Shown in pieces: positions 48,300 to 60,801 of a stretch of DNA of 64,000 nucleotides. The position numbers were made by a program, and so were the translations under genes. Each line of letters starts with the position of its first letter. Within the stretch, counting starts at the first letter, position 1. A model generated the notes under the pieces. The model did no database searches. It was not told where the DNA came from and was given only the letters and a program-made list of their open reading frames with translations. Location of the stretch: NCBI GenBank assembly GCA_026826555.1, contig JAKSZT010054334.1, positions 35,036,055 through 35,100,054 of the forward strand, read 5' to 3'. The stretch is from Tolypeutes matacus. Taxonomy: Eukaryota > Chordata > Mammalia > Cingulata > Chlamyphoridae.

Positions 48300-49080
48300 T
48301 TAAGCATTGTTTTTGGACATGTGGATTTCAACTTGCCCATTAGGTATCCTAGTGGAGATGTGAGTTCAGAGATCAGGACAATTCAGGCAAAACATCTGGG
48401 CTGAAGATATAAATTTTGGAACCATCAGCACAGAGATGGTCTTTAAAGGCATGGGTCTGAATGGGATCATGAGAGAGTGAGTATAGTGGAGAAGATCAGA
48501 AGATACCCTGTAATGTCTTGAACTTGAAAAAAATAAATAAAAAGATCAATAAAGTGTAAGAAGAAGCTGCCAGTAAGGTTGTAGAAGAAGAAAGTAGTGT
48601 GCTGGAAGCCACATGAAAAAAGAGTTTCAGAATGAAAGAATGATCAGCTCTGTCAAGGGCTACAGATAAGTTAGATATGGAGAGGTCTGAGAACTGACTA
48701 TTGTACTTGGTAATATGGGGGTCACTGATCAATTTGATAAAAGTAGTTTTATTTGAGAAGTAGGAATAAAAATATGATTAGAGTGGGATCAAGAGTAAAT
48801 CATGGGAAGAAGATGAGGTGACGGTGAGCATAGATAACCCTTGTAAAGGGGAGATAATAATTGGAGGGAAGGATAGTATAAAGGGAGATTTTCTTTTTTA
48901 GATTAGATGGTTGCTATTATAGCATGGCTGTATGAATTAGAATTATTCAGTAAAGAGGGAACAGGGATGAGCCTATAAAGAGGGCACGATTGCAGGAATA
49001 ATATCCTCATCATTTACTTAACTTGAAGCACATAAGAGAGTGTCTTGTCTAATATCATCATTAATTTTTGGAAAATCTGT
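48300..49080 (-). pseudogene. L2 LINE ORF2 remnant (reverse transcriptase region)
   Basis: Read on the minus strand, 48300-48420 corresponds to the L2 reverse transcriptase segment around the YADD box: the frame gives a decayed form near ADGSKIYIFSPD. The stretch 48496-48732 translates to a piece with LSVALDRADHSFILKL, comparable to the 'DLSAAFDTVDHSLLL' type segment of non-LTR reverse transcriptases. Frames are broken and the catalytic DD is lost, so it is a dead copy. Continues with L2-like sequence to about 49080 and perhaps beyond. Confidence 0.8.
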
Positions 49081-49084
49081 ATCT

Positions 49085-49780
49085 AGACTCCAGATCAATA
49101 AGCTGTGAAAAAATATAAGCCAATTCTTACAAATTTGAAACACCACGTCCAGGAATATAGTGCTTCTTTCCATTCTCACTTCTTCCTTACCTTCTCCATA
49201 ACATTCCAAGTCCTCATCACCTCATTATTTAGATACATTAGCTACAGTGGTATTTTAACTCCTCCCCCTACATCCACTCTCCAGTCTCCTATTAATCTGG
49301 CTTCTAATACCTTCTGCTAGTTCTATATTATGTATTTTTTATGTTGTTTTGGGTTGGCTTTAATATTTCTCCCCTAAATTATGGGCTCTTCCATGACAGA
49401 ATGTTTGTGGGTTTCACTGTGTAGCACATTACGTTACTACATTGGTTGTTGGTGAGAAGAAGGTTGTATGTATCAGCTTGAGAATGAAACATAAAATGAA
49501 TAGAGAGGAGGTGATGAAATTTTATTAAAAACTTAGAGAGTGGAGTGAGAGGAGGTGGCAGAGAGAACAGTCAAGAACAATATACTTGTTAACGTCAAAG
49601 AGACTGAAGACCTGATACAGGGTTACAGCTGAAATGGAACATTGTAATGCTGAGACATTTTCAAGGAATAGTCTGGTGACCACATATGTGAGAAGAAAAA
49701 TTGTATAAACTAAAGCTGTCAGAGTAATTTCAAAGGTGGTGGTATCACTGAAAGAAATAGGAATGATAAGAATAGAAGGC
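49085..49780. other. Probable further L2-related sequence, unassigned
   Basis: 49105-49320 resembles L2 in the opposite orientation (TCCATAACATTCCAAGTCC, then TCCACTCTCCAGTCTCC). 49490-49760 is purine-rich and may be upstream L2 in minus orientation. I cannot resolve the joints. Confidence 0.35.
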
Positions 49781-50071
49781 GTTTGGCAAGCTATGGTTTT
49801 TGTTTGATTCCATATGTGCTTAGTTTGAGAGAATGGAGATAAACTGAAATTACAATCAAGTAATCAATAAAACTCTATAATTTTTGGCACATTCCCTCTC
49901 CAAGTGCTTCTTGTATGTATAAAAAATGATACAAGTGCAATAAGTCATTCTCTTGTTTTCATTATCATTTATTTTCTAAGAGAAAATAAAAACAGAGCAA
50001 ACATCATGAGAGGGAATTGAAGCCCAAGAGAGATGGGAAGTAGAACTTGGCTGTTCTAAATGAATTCAGGC

Positions 50072-50262
50072 GGGAAGCGGCTGTGGCTCAATCAGTAGGG
50101 CTCCCGTTTACCATATGGGAGGCGCCGGGTTCGGTTCCAGGGGCCTCCTGGTGAAGGCAAGCCCGCCCGCACGGCGTGGTTAGCTGACCCAGCGAGCACA
50201 AGCAGCAAGGGGGGGATAAATGAATAAATAAATAAAATCTTTAAAAAAAAAAATAAAAAAAA
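50072..50262 (+). mobile_element. Young DAS SINE, plus strand
   Basis: Full-length: head GGGAAGCGGCTGTGGCTCAA, A-box-like TGGCTCAATCAGTAGG, B box GGTTCGGTTCC at 50128-50138, GC-rich body with GCCCGCCCGCACGGCGTGG, then GGGGGGATAAATGAATAAATAAA and an A-rich tail. Perfect 15-bp duplication TAAATGAATTCAGGC at 50057-50071 and 50263-50277. Many CpGs survive. It is the plus-oriented counterpart of the copy at 41066-41253. Confidence 0.96.
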
Positions 50263-50279
50263 TAAATGAATTCAGGCCA

Positions 50280-52130
50280 CATGAATAATATTCTAGTATA
50301 TTTGGACTATATTTACAGCTGAATTTGCTGGCCCACAAACGAGAGATGACCGATGAGTAAACATGCTAATGCAATGAAGTTGTTTTTTTTTTTAATAAAA
50401 AAAATGTGTAAGTGTAATTTCACTTACAGTGCAAGAAGCACCTTGATAATGCCCTGAGTAAGATTCTAAAATCATTCCTTAAAAGAATTTCTTAGAAAAT
50501 GAGACAGTTGTCACTATGATAGGCATGAGCTCACCAAGAAAAAGTTCTTTCAACTTATTCTTGTTTTCTTAATTTATCAGGGAAATGTGAGAATAAAAGG
50601 CTGAACAGACTCCAGCAAACATTTATAGATTTTTTTGTGTTTAATTTTTAACATCAAACAGATGATACAGAATTAGAAAATATATTAATATTTGAAGGAC
50701 TAAATCTAAAGTGGAGGCAGAGCTTACAATCTTAAAATAAGGTTTAAAATAATAAATAATCTTTAAAAATACATTTCTTTTCCCCATACATTAAGCTTTA
50801 TCCATGCCATAATGTTTGTGTCCTGATTATCCTTCATTCTGAACTGAGATGTCTCCTCCTCCAGGAAGGCCAAAGATAACTAAATGTCCTTAATTGCTCC
50901 AATATTCCTCTGTTCTTATCTTTGTTAGAATGTTTACCATATTCTATTGCAGTTGCTATTCATCCACAAATATATCTAGAAAGACAAATTCATAATTTGT
51001 CTAACTGAACCAATTGGCAAAATAAAATGTATTCATACTTCAGGGTTAATTTGGTTTCCTAAAGTCTCCCTAATGAAATTTATGAATAAATTTAACAGTT
51101 GGGAAAATGATTTTGTCAGCAAAGGAAATAACAACTTCCTTAAGAGTATCATGACATTTTTGAAGCCATTGTTATACCAGGCACTATGTTAAAATCTCTA
51201 TGGAGAATGTGTATGCTTTAAAATAAAAAACTGGGGAATAAATTTTAGAGTACATTATGACAGAAACAATAGAGAACATTCTATTTGTAATGATTCCCAT
51301 TAAAGAAAGAGGCTCAAATACATGTTTTCCCTGCAACAACTGCCCTGGGTGAGGTTCGTATGTGTGTATGGGGAAGCATATCAGAATCTTCAGAGCTGTG
51401 TATGAGTTTTGAATATTTTTTTAGTTATGGTACTTTAAATTTTTCTGTCAAATAACATTAAAGGGCAATGTGAGATTAGAATGTGAAACACTTTCTATTA
51501 AAGTTGAATATTTTTATTGTTTTCAAGTTTTCCATCAGTATTAAGCCATTTAAGAAATTAGCTTTCAATGCATATGCTACTTATAATTTGTAAACTTTAA
51601 AGTATATAGGTTAAAATAGAATATAAAACTAATAAAAATAGTAAAACAAGTTTCACTTAGTTTTTGCATTCTTGTGAAACCTTATATATGGAGAAAAAAT
51701 ACATAGAGAAAGATAATTTATTATCTTAAATAATAAACTTACTCTTTGCTATTTTAGGTAGTTTTTAAAAGTAAATCAATAATCTAAACAAAGGCCAATT
51801 ATTGATTGACTAAACATAAAACAGTTTTACTACCTATATACCTATATGTGCCTATATACATTGTAGCTATACATATGATATACTTTTGTTTTAATTTCCT
51901 TCAAGTCCATTAGATGTTACAGTTATACTACCTATAGTAGAATAATTTATCTAAATCCTTCTTAATATTCTATTAAGAAGATTGTTTAATTATATATATA
52001 AGCTTATGTAAATATATATGCTTGTATATTTGAATTTCTGAGTAAAATAAAACTAAATGCACAAAAATGGCATAAAGGATTAATTCATTTCCTTTTGGCA
52101 TTCTTTTAAAAATTTTACTTGTTCACTTGT
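50280..52130. other. Plain AT-rich intron
   Basis: No clear repeat, exon or RNA gene. 50390-50600 is somewhat more complex. TATA-rich patches at 51835-51880 and 51990-52030. Confidence 0.4.
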
Positions 52131-52134
52131 TCAC

Positions 52135-52310
52135 ACATTTTTTGAGAGGCTAGGAAGTATGAAACACTGTTTAAGGTACAGAGGATACAACAGCCAAGAA
52201 TACAGAGAGGAATCCTGTTCTCATGGAGCTTGCATTATGATTTTGGGAGACAAATAATAGAGAAATATACAAGGAAATATCAAGTGGTAATAATGCAAGC
52301 TTGATTTGAA
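52135..52310 (-). repeat. L2 LINE 3' end fragment
   Basis: Complement of the L2 3' end: ACAGAGGATACAACAGCC, then CCTGTTCTCATGGAGCTTGCATTATG and GACAAATAATAGAG. Confidence 0.75.
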
Positions 52311-52439
52311 TTGAACTTGGAATGAGAGTGAGTAATTATATTGTTACATAAGGATAAGTCATTACTACATTCTCATGAGACATACATGATTAGAAAGAAC
52401 TGCCATTTCTTTCAGATAATAAGCTGGGTCCTGCCTGCT

Positions 52440-52640
52440 TCTGAGCATCATGCGCTACACTCTCATGACCATGGCCTACAAAAGCCCACACAACTCTGGG
52501 CCCCTTACATCTTTAACCTCAATGCTGGCAACTCTCCGTTCCCTGTGTTCCAACTCCGCCAGCCTTCCTCAGCTTCCAGAAGTCATTATGCTCTTTCTAG
52601 CTTATATTCTTGATCTATGCCATTTCTTCTACTAGATATG
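52440..52640 (+). repeat. L2 LINE fragment, plus strand
   Basis: C-rich sequence in the L2 orientation (CTCATGACCATGGCCTAC, CTGGGCCCCTTACATC, CTCCGTTCCCTGTGTTCC). Lies in opposite orientation to the L2 fragment just upstream. Two overlapping short open frames are artefacts. Confidence 0.5.
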
Positions 52641-52989
52641 CATAAATTTCTCATGATTTTTAAAAAAATTCTTCAACATGAATACAAGGCATCCATGCTA
52701 GTAAATATATAGATTGTAAAGCAGAAGATAAGAGGAAATATTTTCATGCTAACAAATAGCTTGATATGTTTTTTGCGTTGGAATTTTTAACATAATTTTA
52801 AAATTTCAAACAATTAGTTTTTCAAATTATATTTAAATAGATGATAAATGGCACCTTAATCAAGATTTCTCAATTCCTTGTTTTTGGCATTGCTCTTTTT
52901 TTTTCTTTTTGAGCTAGCAAATGTGCTTTTCTTAAATATAACACTTTAAAAAGCTAGTCACAACAATTCTATAAATCTGACAACGTCAT

Positions 52990-53200
52990 CTTTTTTTTTT
53001 CATTGCAACAAACAATGAGTGGTTATAAATTGGGAATTAATGTTTTAAAACCTATATATAGTAGAGGTCCAGGAATTTGCATTATGTTTTAATGCTCTGA
53101 GAGTTGCAAAATAGCAGCTGTGCTGTTCAAGAATCCCCTTCTCGCCACCCGAAGAATGCTGACAATGACATAAACATACACTCTTAACTTTTTATATTTC
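52990..53200. promoter_or_regulatory. Weak candidate conserved block
   Basis: Repeat-free: CATTGCAACAAACAATGAG, GGGAATTAATG, ATAGCAGCTGTGC (E-box CAGCTG) and CCCCTTCTCGCCACCCG. Called from composition only. Confidence 0.25.
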
Positions 53201-53289
53201 CCTAAATCCTAAAAATTAGTGCTCTCCTTTGCATTTTTATATGACTATGTTATAAAGCAGTTAGTTTTGAAGGAAGAAGTCATAAAATC

Positions 53290-53650
53290 TCAATGGATAA
53301 AAGGGATGTAAAGGTCACTTAGTTTAACCTCATATCAATTTCTAGGGAATGCTTTCTATAATATTTCTGACAAGATGCTTATCAGTCTTTGCATGGACAA
53401 CCTCTGTTACAGCAAATTATTGCCCAAAATATCCAATAGCACATTTAGATAGATGAACCAAATCTTGCTATTATATTCACATATTTATTAGTCCCTTTTC
53501 TGCACTGGGTAGCCACAATGTATTTAATTAATTTGAAAAAATGGATTTTAAAATTTTGAATCTAAATATCATAATTTTTGTATGCTGAATTCACATTTCT
53601 TAAGTCAGAAACCAAAAGCACTTCTTTTGTACCTTCTCATTCTTTCAGAC
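53290..53650 (+). repeat. L3/CR1 LINE 3' fragment
   Basis: Order of marks fits the CR1-type L3 3' end: GGTCACTTAGTTTAACCTC, then GCATGGACAACCTCTGTTACAGC, then the GCACTTCTTTTGTACCTTCTCATTC region. Diverged. Confidence 0.55.
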
Positions 53651-54149
53651 ATAAATAATTTAAAGTACAACCTAACCTCAGCTAATACTTCTATTTATTA
53701 ATATAAGATCAAGGGACTTGTTGCTAAATTAACTAATTTTATAAATAAACTATATCTGCTATTTAATCAAATCAATAATAATTATGTCCTGAGATTACAC
53801 AGGTGAGCAAGATGGCCAGTGTTCCTTCCCACACAGTTTTTCAAATTAAAAACACTTAAGGAAATAAACCTGTAATGACTTTTGCTTGATGATCATTTTC
53901 AATGGATTTGATCAATTGAAACAGTTCTGGTAAGAAATATTAGTAATTTATTGTTATGGATGGGGGTGTAGAATTGGCACAGGCCAGTGAAGCTAAAGGT
54001 AGAAGGGACATTATGTATCACCTCAATGGACTTTTCAAATTCACATGCTGTGCTCTCCTCTCAAAAGATTGTGGTGGTGGGGGGTGGGAGTGAGGGAACC
54101 CATTAAAACTTAGCTGTGCCTTGGAAGGAGTCATTATACTTAATGAATT

Positions 54150-54840
54150 AGCATACTTAAGCAAATTAATTTATCTAGACCAACAAGCTGATATCTTGGT
54201 TAAGGCACGGTCCCAGCAACCTTGTACATGATATCTTATCAGAGCAAAGTATAATCAAGAATTAAGGGAGCTCCCTGTGCTAAGAATGGAGCTCACTGTT
54301 TGAGACAGGAGAGGAATAGGGTCTGCTGTTGAGAGAGGGTGATTTGGAAACCTCTAGATAGAGTCCTTGTGGTGGGAAGCGAGGCAAGTTCATAGCTAGG
54401 TTTACATCATGAGGAAATTCAGGAGAAGCTAAATGGGAACAAGTGCAAAAGAGATTTGTGGTGATATTCACAGGCCGATTGCAGCTAATTAGTGGTAAAG
54501 CATGAAACCTACTCCTGAAAGTAATTCTCTTGGACAAGAGTTTTTTGCTTTTAACAATCCTTATGTAGATTGTTTTTTGCCCCATATTATACACATATCA
54601 ATTTAAAGGGAGACTCTCATGGTTGACTGTCAGAAGGCAAAAACCTTGTTGGTTTGGTTAACATTTCATAAAGGTGAAAAGTGGAAAAATTTGCAGGGAG
54701 ATACCTGCAATCTTTTTGCTTTCTACCCTGAGATAAACTAAGCATTAAGTTATTTTCCCTTTTTTGGAGTATATGTTCCTTGTACATATTATAAAACATC
54801 TATCCAATACATTTTAATAATTCTTAAAAGCACTTGTATT
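54150..54840. other. Unassigned intron
   Basis: 54250-54560 is repeat-free and richer in G than its flanks; the minus-strand open frame 54280-54594 (104 codons) has no recognisable domain. Could be an unassigned LTR or unique sequence. Confidence 0.3.
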
Positions 54841-54856
54841 TTTCCCTCTGTGTGTT

Positions 54857-55090
54857 TAAAGGACATGGGCTCTTGGAACAAAGCTACCTGGGTTCAAATT
54901 CAGGCCCCTTCTCTTACTAGTTTAGTAATCTTGGTAAGTAATTAACTTCTGTGTACCTTGCTCTCCTCATGTGCAAAATGAGGATAATACTAGTCTATCA
55001 GAATTGTTGTGAGGATTAAATGACTTAATGCATGTAAATTGCTGAGGACAGTGTTTTGCACACATAGTAAGCACTCAATATGTGCTAGTT
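54857..55090 (+). repeat. MIR SINE, well preserved
   Basis: Nearly complete: GGGCTCTTGGAACAAAGCTACCTGGG, AACTTCTGTGTACCTTGCTCTCC, TGCAAAATGAGGATAATAC, GTGAGGATTAAATGACTTAATGC and CATAGTAAGCACTCAATATGTG in order. Confidence 0.92.
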
Positions 55091-55194
55091 ATTTTGATGA
55101 TAATGATGATGATGATAATACCAATGCCTCTGACTCTTTGAAAGAAAACTGAGTTAACAGAATCTTTACTGAATAGCATTACTTTTATATTAAC

Positions 55195-55640
55195 TTTTTA
55201 TTATAGAAAATTGCAAACATGCATAAAATTAGAAGAAGGTAATGAACTCCCCCTCCCCCATATACCCATCATTCAACTTTAACAACAATCATCTCACAGC
55301 TAATCTTGTGTTCATATGTTCTTCCATCCAACTCTTCTCTCCACTCCCCTGGTCTCCCCTCCCGCCCCCCCCCCCCCCAAAGAATTTTGAAGCAAATCCC
55401 AATCATCTGATATTTAATCTCTAAATGTTTCTTTATTTTTTGTTATTTATTTGACTTTATTTTTAGCACGTATCTCTTAAAGGTAGGGGCTTCTTTTTCT
55501 TAAACCATAATCACATTGTAATTATCACCGCTGAAATGCCTTAATAATCCTATCCTGCAATGGTTCACATTTCTCCAATTGCTGTATATGAATGTATGTG
55601 TGTGGGGATGTATCCTTGGAATCTTTTAACATTTTCCTCT
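55195..55640. repeat. Old L1M-class fragment
   Basis: Landmarks of the same type of ancient L1 sequence as at 1690-2560: TTTTTATTATAGAAAATTGCAAACATGC, CATATACCCATCATTCAACTTTAAC, AATTTTGAAGCAAATCCCAATCATC, ACGTATCTCTTAAAGGTAGGGGC. Includes a 14-C run at 55365-55378. Confidence 0.6.
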
Positions 55641-55649
55641 TGCCCAACA

Positions 55650-56395
55650 TTTCCTCTAAATTGACACCATAATATGAAATGAAAAAAAGAATTGGGAATC
55701 TGTAGTCAGGGCTTATAAATCTTAAGTTTCTTATTGGGCTTGTTATGTCTGTAAAATTTTAAAAAATTAGATCTAGTGACTTCCAAATTTAACTCGCATG
55801 TTTTTAAATTCTATGATGATTATATACTAAAACTAATATGTAAATCAGATTTAAATAATCTACAAAACCTGCAATATTTTATATTTCAGTGAAATAATTT
55901 GGGAAGTGTTCTGTTTTATTCACTTAGTAATAAGATTCATTTTCAGTTTGGAGACTCATAAATGAAATCGAACTATACAGAGGTGACAAGAAGAGGCCAG
56001 GATATCAAACCCTGGCACCTTGTTGAGGGTGCCTAGTGTTTTTCTTCATTTTTCCTTTACTTCTAAAGTCATGTTAATTTGGAAAAGGCCTTGGATTTAT
56101 GTGACAACTCCTCCCTCCACCCCCCAAAATTTTCAAAGCACGTTTCAGAAACTCATTTTTGGCAGATGTAAATTTAAGTAAATTGGCCAAGGTCACAGCA
56201 CAATAAGGACAGAGTTATCAAGGGAATGCAGTTTCCTGCTTTTTCCACCATCCATGAAATTAGAGTAACTCCACCCCTTAAAATGAAAGGGTCTACTTTT
56301 TTCCCCTGAAATTATAAACCAGGATTTAGAAATGTTTTCTTACCATTAACTCAGACTTTCAAAAGTGGTCTTTTAGGGCTATGAAATGTTTATGT
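55650..56395. other. Unassigned intron
   Basis: A possible MIR remnant near 56150-56230 (CTCATTTTTGGCAGATG then GGCCAAGGTCACAGCAC). Otherwise nothing recognisable. Confidence 0.35.
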
Positions 56396-56399
56396 GTGC

Positions 56400-57060
56400 A
56401 TTATTTCAACTTCTATTACAACCTATACAATTTGCTTTAAAAGAGAGTGCATTTTTTGTTTGAGCTGAACCATCAGATTTTCTTTTTGTGTAGGATGACA
56501 TGATGAAAAAGCTATCTGTAGGAACAAAACTAGTTCACTTTCTATGGGCAAGCACAGACTATAAAGTAGATTATTAAAGTACACAGAAATAGAAAATTAG
56601 ATCAGAAGCGATGTTTTACTGTGAGGTCTTCTTTGAGCCTTATAAAATGAGGAAGAACTAACCTTGCTCTATTTCTGAATCCTGAAAAAAGTCTCATAGC
56701 AGGCATATCACCTTTAATTAGGTTTCTGCTTTTGGGAAGCATTTTACCAGCCCCCTTTCATTTATTTTTAATGATGTTATCACTAACAGGCAAACAGTCC
56801 CTTAATAAAACAAAAACAGTTTCTATATAAAGCCTGGTGTACATGTCCTGAGTCAGTCATCTAAAAACAAATGTTATGATTGTTTCCTTTGTGCTCTTAG
56901 AACACTTAATGGCCCTACTGTGCAGATATGCAAAACATCAACCTAGGGAATATAACTGTGTCTCTTGTGCCGCTTTCAATAAATGCTTTCCCATATGCAC
57001 TTGCAGTATCAGCATTGAGGTTAAACCTACAGGGTTGTGGAAAAGAAAGATCATTTAAGT
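56400..57060. promoter_or_regulatory. Candidate conserved non-coding block
   Basis: Repeat-free sequence with CACCTTTAATTAGG (TAATTA core), GTCCTGAGTCAGTCATC (TGAGTCA AP-1 core), AATGATGTTATCAC and CAGATATGCAAAAC (octamer-like ATGCAAA). Low AT microsatellite content relative to flanks. The short open frame 56876-57058 has no domain. Confidence 0.3.
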
Positions 57061-57069
57061 GGGCCTTTT

Positions 57070-58720
57070 TAGCTTAAGCTACTACAGCCTTTTCATAAAC
57101 ACTTATGACTGTAAGAAATCAGAAGAGGTGAAAGCAACCCCAAATTTTTGAAATTTCAATCAATATTTTGAGTGCTTGGTACCTATTCCAATTTTCCAAG
57201 ATACTCCAAGTTGAGGGAGGAAAAAAAAAATCAATGCACAACCCCTGAGTACTTTAGTCTTCTCAGTTGCCAAAGGTAGTGATGAGTTTACTATTAAGTT
57301 CAAGATTGGAAATTTTAATAAATAGGTTGAATATAGAGTTTTCTTTATTCATAAATTCCTGAAATACAAATTCAAAATAAATTCAGAAATTAAAGACTCT
57401 CTTTTGAGGATGATGGTTGAAAATATGTTTTCCACTTAAAAATATGAAGGTTCTGCAAGACATTTAATATTAGTTTTCCTTGAGTTCTTATTCCTGGGTG
57501 GTTTCCTCATCCTATCCCTTGAATTCCCCTGCTTAAGTCTCTCCCAAAATTCAAGGTTCCCAAAATAAATAAATAAAAGTCAATGTCCGTTTCAAAAGCA
57601 TATTTCCATGAAGATTTAAGTTTTTCCCTTCACTTCTCCCTCAATTCACACCAACTAAATATACTATTTTTTTTCTAAATAACCACTGGATGCCATTTGA
57701 GTCACTCTTTTAGCACAAAACATTATTGAGAATATACTCTCATGCATTTTTTTTTTACCTTCCTACTAGAACTTCCTCCTACCCTAAGTAATGTATATGA
57801 AATTGCCTTGTAATCAATAGACTGGTTTTCCAATAGAAGGTGTTTTTAGTTTTATTCTTATGGATGTGATGTAACCTCAGGGTGAGCAGACACTAGATCT
57901 TTCTCATTCCTGCATTCTCTACTCCTCCAGCCTTTGCCTTGCCTTATCTCATTCACAATATTCATTCAAGAGAAATTAATAAGTGCTTACTCTATGTTAA
58001 GAATATAGAACTGTATGTTCTATTTCCCCTCTGATGAGTGGTCCATAACTTCTATCAGCATCCCAAGGTGAATTTACTCAAAATTAAGAACCATTGATAT
58101 AGATGATAGTTGTAGATAATAAGTATGCCATAAATACTTCATGAATTAAATTAGGTAGAATTGAGAAATGAGTGTATATTTTAGCCCATCTCCAAGCTCC
58201 CTCTCAACATACCTTAAATGATCTCCTTCCCATTTTAAATCTCTTCCTTTACTAGCCAAAGTTGACATCCAGAGTTCTAATACTGCTTCAAGTATAGCCA
58301 AAGGTGTCTATTAGCATTTTTATGTTCCTCAAAGTCCATTTTTCCAAACTATGTACTGTTGATCTTTTTTATCATGTCAGTCATCTTACCCATTTTCTCT
58401 AGGTTCTTCTGTCCAAAGAAAAATGGATAAACCAGTTCATACTCTTCAGCCATTTCTGCAGTTATTGCTAGCATAGTTAATTTTAACTGTTCACCAAACG
58501 AACTCAGGGTTATTTTGTACAAGGCAATTGATGTATATAGTAATAATTCTATTATCACATGTACTTCATCATCACAAGCCTCATTAGAGAAAAGTATTAG
58601 AGAAACCTCAGATTTATGGTTCAAGAGCAAGTTTTTCCCTCCTTGGCCCATTGAAGTAAAGTTTCTAAAAGAAAATTTGCAATATATTTAGCTATTTTTA
58701 ATTTATTCATTCATACTTTA
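57070..58720. other. Mostly unassigned intron
   Basis: A weak L2-like 3' end occurs near 57950-58010 (TTCATTCAAGAG, then GTGCTTACTCTATG). The minus-strand open frame 58349-58651 (100 codons) has no domain I recognise. Confidence 0.35.
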
Positions 58721-58724
58721 TATT

Positions 58725-58945
58725 TGCATAGCATTTTATGTTTTACAAAGCACATTCACAGATATAATCTAATTGGAGTTAAGCTATAGTCCTGTGAGTT
58801 TGTAATCCCATTTTAAATAAATAAACCAAATGAGTCTCATAAAATATAAGAGGTGGGTTCTCTGCTCTACTAATTATTAGCACTTGGTGAAGTCAAGATT
58901 TGAGCTCACACTTGCTAAATCTAGCCTGGTTTGCTTTCAGTTTTA
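58725..58945 (-). repeat. MIR/MIR3-like remnant
   Basis: ATTTGCATAGCATTTTATGTTTTACAAAGC followed by AATCCCATTTTAAATAAATAAACC and CAAGATTTGAGCTCACAC fits the complement of a MIR-class SINE. Confidence 0.6.
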
Positions 58946-58959
58946 TCATAGCTGTATCA

Positions 58960-60785
58960 CATAGATTATAGATTGTGGTGAAAATTTTATGAAAATTTCT
59001 GGAGGAAGCTTAAATTCAGCCTTTGAAAAGTGAGCTTAAACTTATATGATGGAAATAATTCTTACTACATGATGAAAGTACAACTCCTGCAGCATTATAA
59101 TTAAAAATGTTCTTAGAAATATGCCCCCTGATATAAGAACTGGAAAAAATATATGAAAGTCATGCTGATAAATTTTAATGTAATGTTTTAACATTCCTTA
59201 TTTTGTGAGAAGTTGAAAATAGAAAGAAAGATAGCTATGTGACTATTTTTTTGGCTAAAGATTACATTCTGAGATCATATTATTCAAATTTATTATTAGT
59301 TTCTATTGTCAAATTAAGCCCAAGATGCCTGTGTAGGAATGAGCCAGGATTGAGGTTATGTTTGAGCTCAGTAAAATTTATTGTTTCTTATGTCTGGGAA
59401 TAAGATTCACACTTTTTTAAAAAAACACCAATCCTTAATTTTTTTAGCTTATTCATGCCTCTACTCCAGTAGAATAAGTGACCTGATGAGTTTACAAAAA
59501 CAACCAAAAGATTCATCTTTCTGTACAATTGCAATGGAAATTTATAAAAATGACAAAAAAATTCAAATTTTCATAAATGATGATTCACATCTAATAAAAG
59601 CACCATATTCTCTCATTTTTGCAAACTATTTGTTTACTTTGTCAGTAAAGAAATACAGAGTTGTCATGTAAACTCCCAGATAAGTTGAAAACACTTAAGT
59701 ATGGAGATTTTTCTGTTTTAATAACGACATTACTTTACATCAAGATGAGTAAATGTGAATCCCCTTAGAATATCTGGTTTTCTAAAAGTGCCTGAGTGTT
59801 ATTCTACTTGGAATTTATTATGTAATAAAATGAGACAAACACACACACACATATATCCTCAGAAGAACTTGAAAGAGAATATTTAATTCAAACACAAAGG
59901 GATTAGTTATGAAAATAACAACTGAGTTAGATTTTATTAACGGGAAAGAGAACATTTTAAAAGTAGAAGCCCATGATTTTGTTCAACAACATTGTTCCTT
60001 AGGATATCCTGCTAAATTGCTAGCTGTGATAAGGTGTGTGTGTGGGGGGTTCTTGTCTTACAGAGGCATCAATCTTCTAATTATTAAGAGTCTTAAAATA
60101 TGAGTAGAATCATGAGGTGAAGTGTTAAGAAGAGCAAATATCAGTTTTTTATGCTTTAGTCATTTTGGATTTTTATAAATATTTTCTTCCCTTTGTGTCC
60201 ACTTCTTTAAATTCCCTTCTTTTCTAATCAGTTAACTATTATGTGTTATCATAATTGTTAAAATATTATATAGTTATTAATATGTTAATAATTTTCTAGT
60301 CACAAGATCATCCTTTGTTAAATTGTGATGTGCATTATCCTATTTTCTTTTGGAAAATCACTCTAGTCTTCTGTCACTGAATTAAAATACCAAGCATCCT
60401 TTAAATTTAATAACTACTCTTTCTTTGGAATTTTAAAATAACAATAACTCTTCTAGAGAACTAGAGTAACTTTTAGTCTTCTACAGAAGTGGAGTACCTA
60501 AAACAGAAGGTATTCTTGTTAATGCAGCTTTCAAAAGTGCTTAATTTACTCCCAGGAAGATGCAGCCTAAGCTAAATCTAATTTGTTCTCCTAGGAGTTT
60601 AGAGTGCCTGTCTTATAAGTGGTTGATTTATTTTTTTAACTTGATAAAATCAAGCAATATAATTTAGGAATCTTTATAAAGTTTGTAAACCTAAGTAACA
60701 ACAGCCTGCTCTGAAATTTGGTGTTTGTGTGCCTTTTATCTTTTTCAGATAATACCTAGATATTCATAACTCCTTGAAATTTGTA
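58960..60785. other. Plain AT-rich intron
   Basis: No clear repeat except a short CA run at 59838-59849. Open frames 59381-59671 and 59909-60103 have no domain. Confidence 0.4.
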
Positions 60786-60801
60786 ATTAAAAAGATATTG
60801 A

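Noticed and set aside
48496..48732. Functional reverse transcriptase gene
   Set aside because: The frame is short, broken and part of an ancient L2 remnant.
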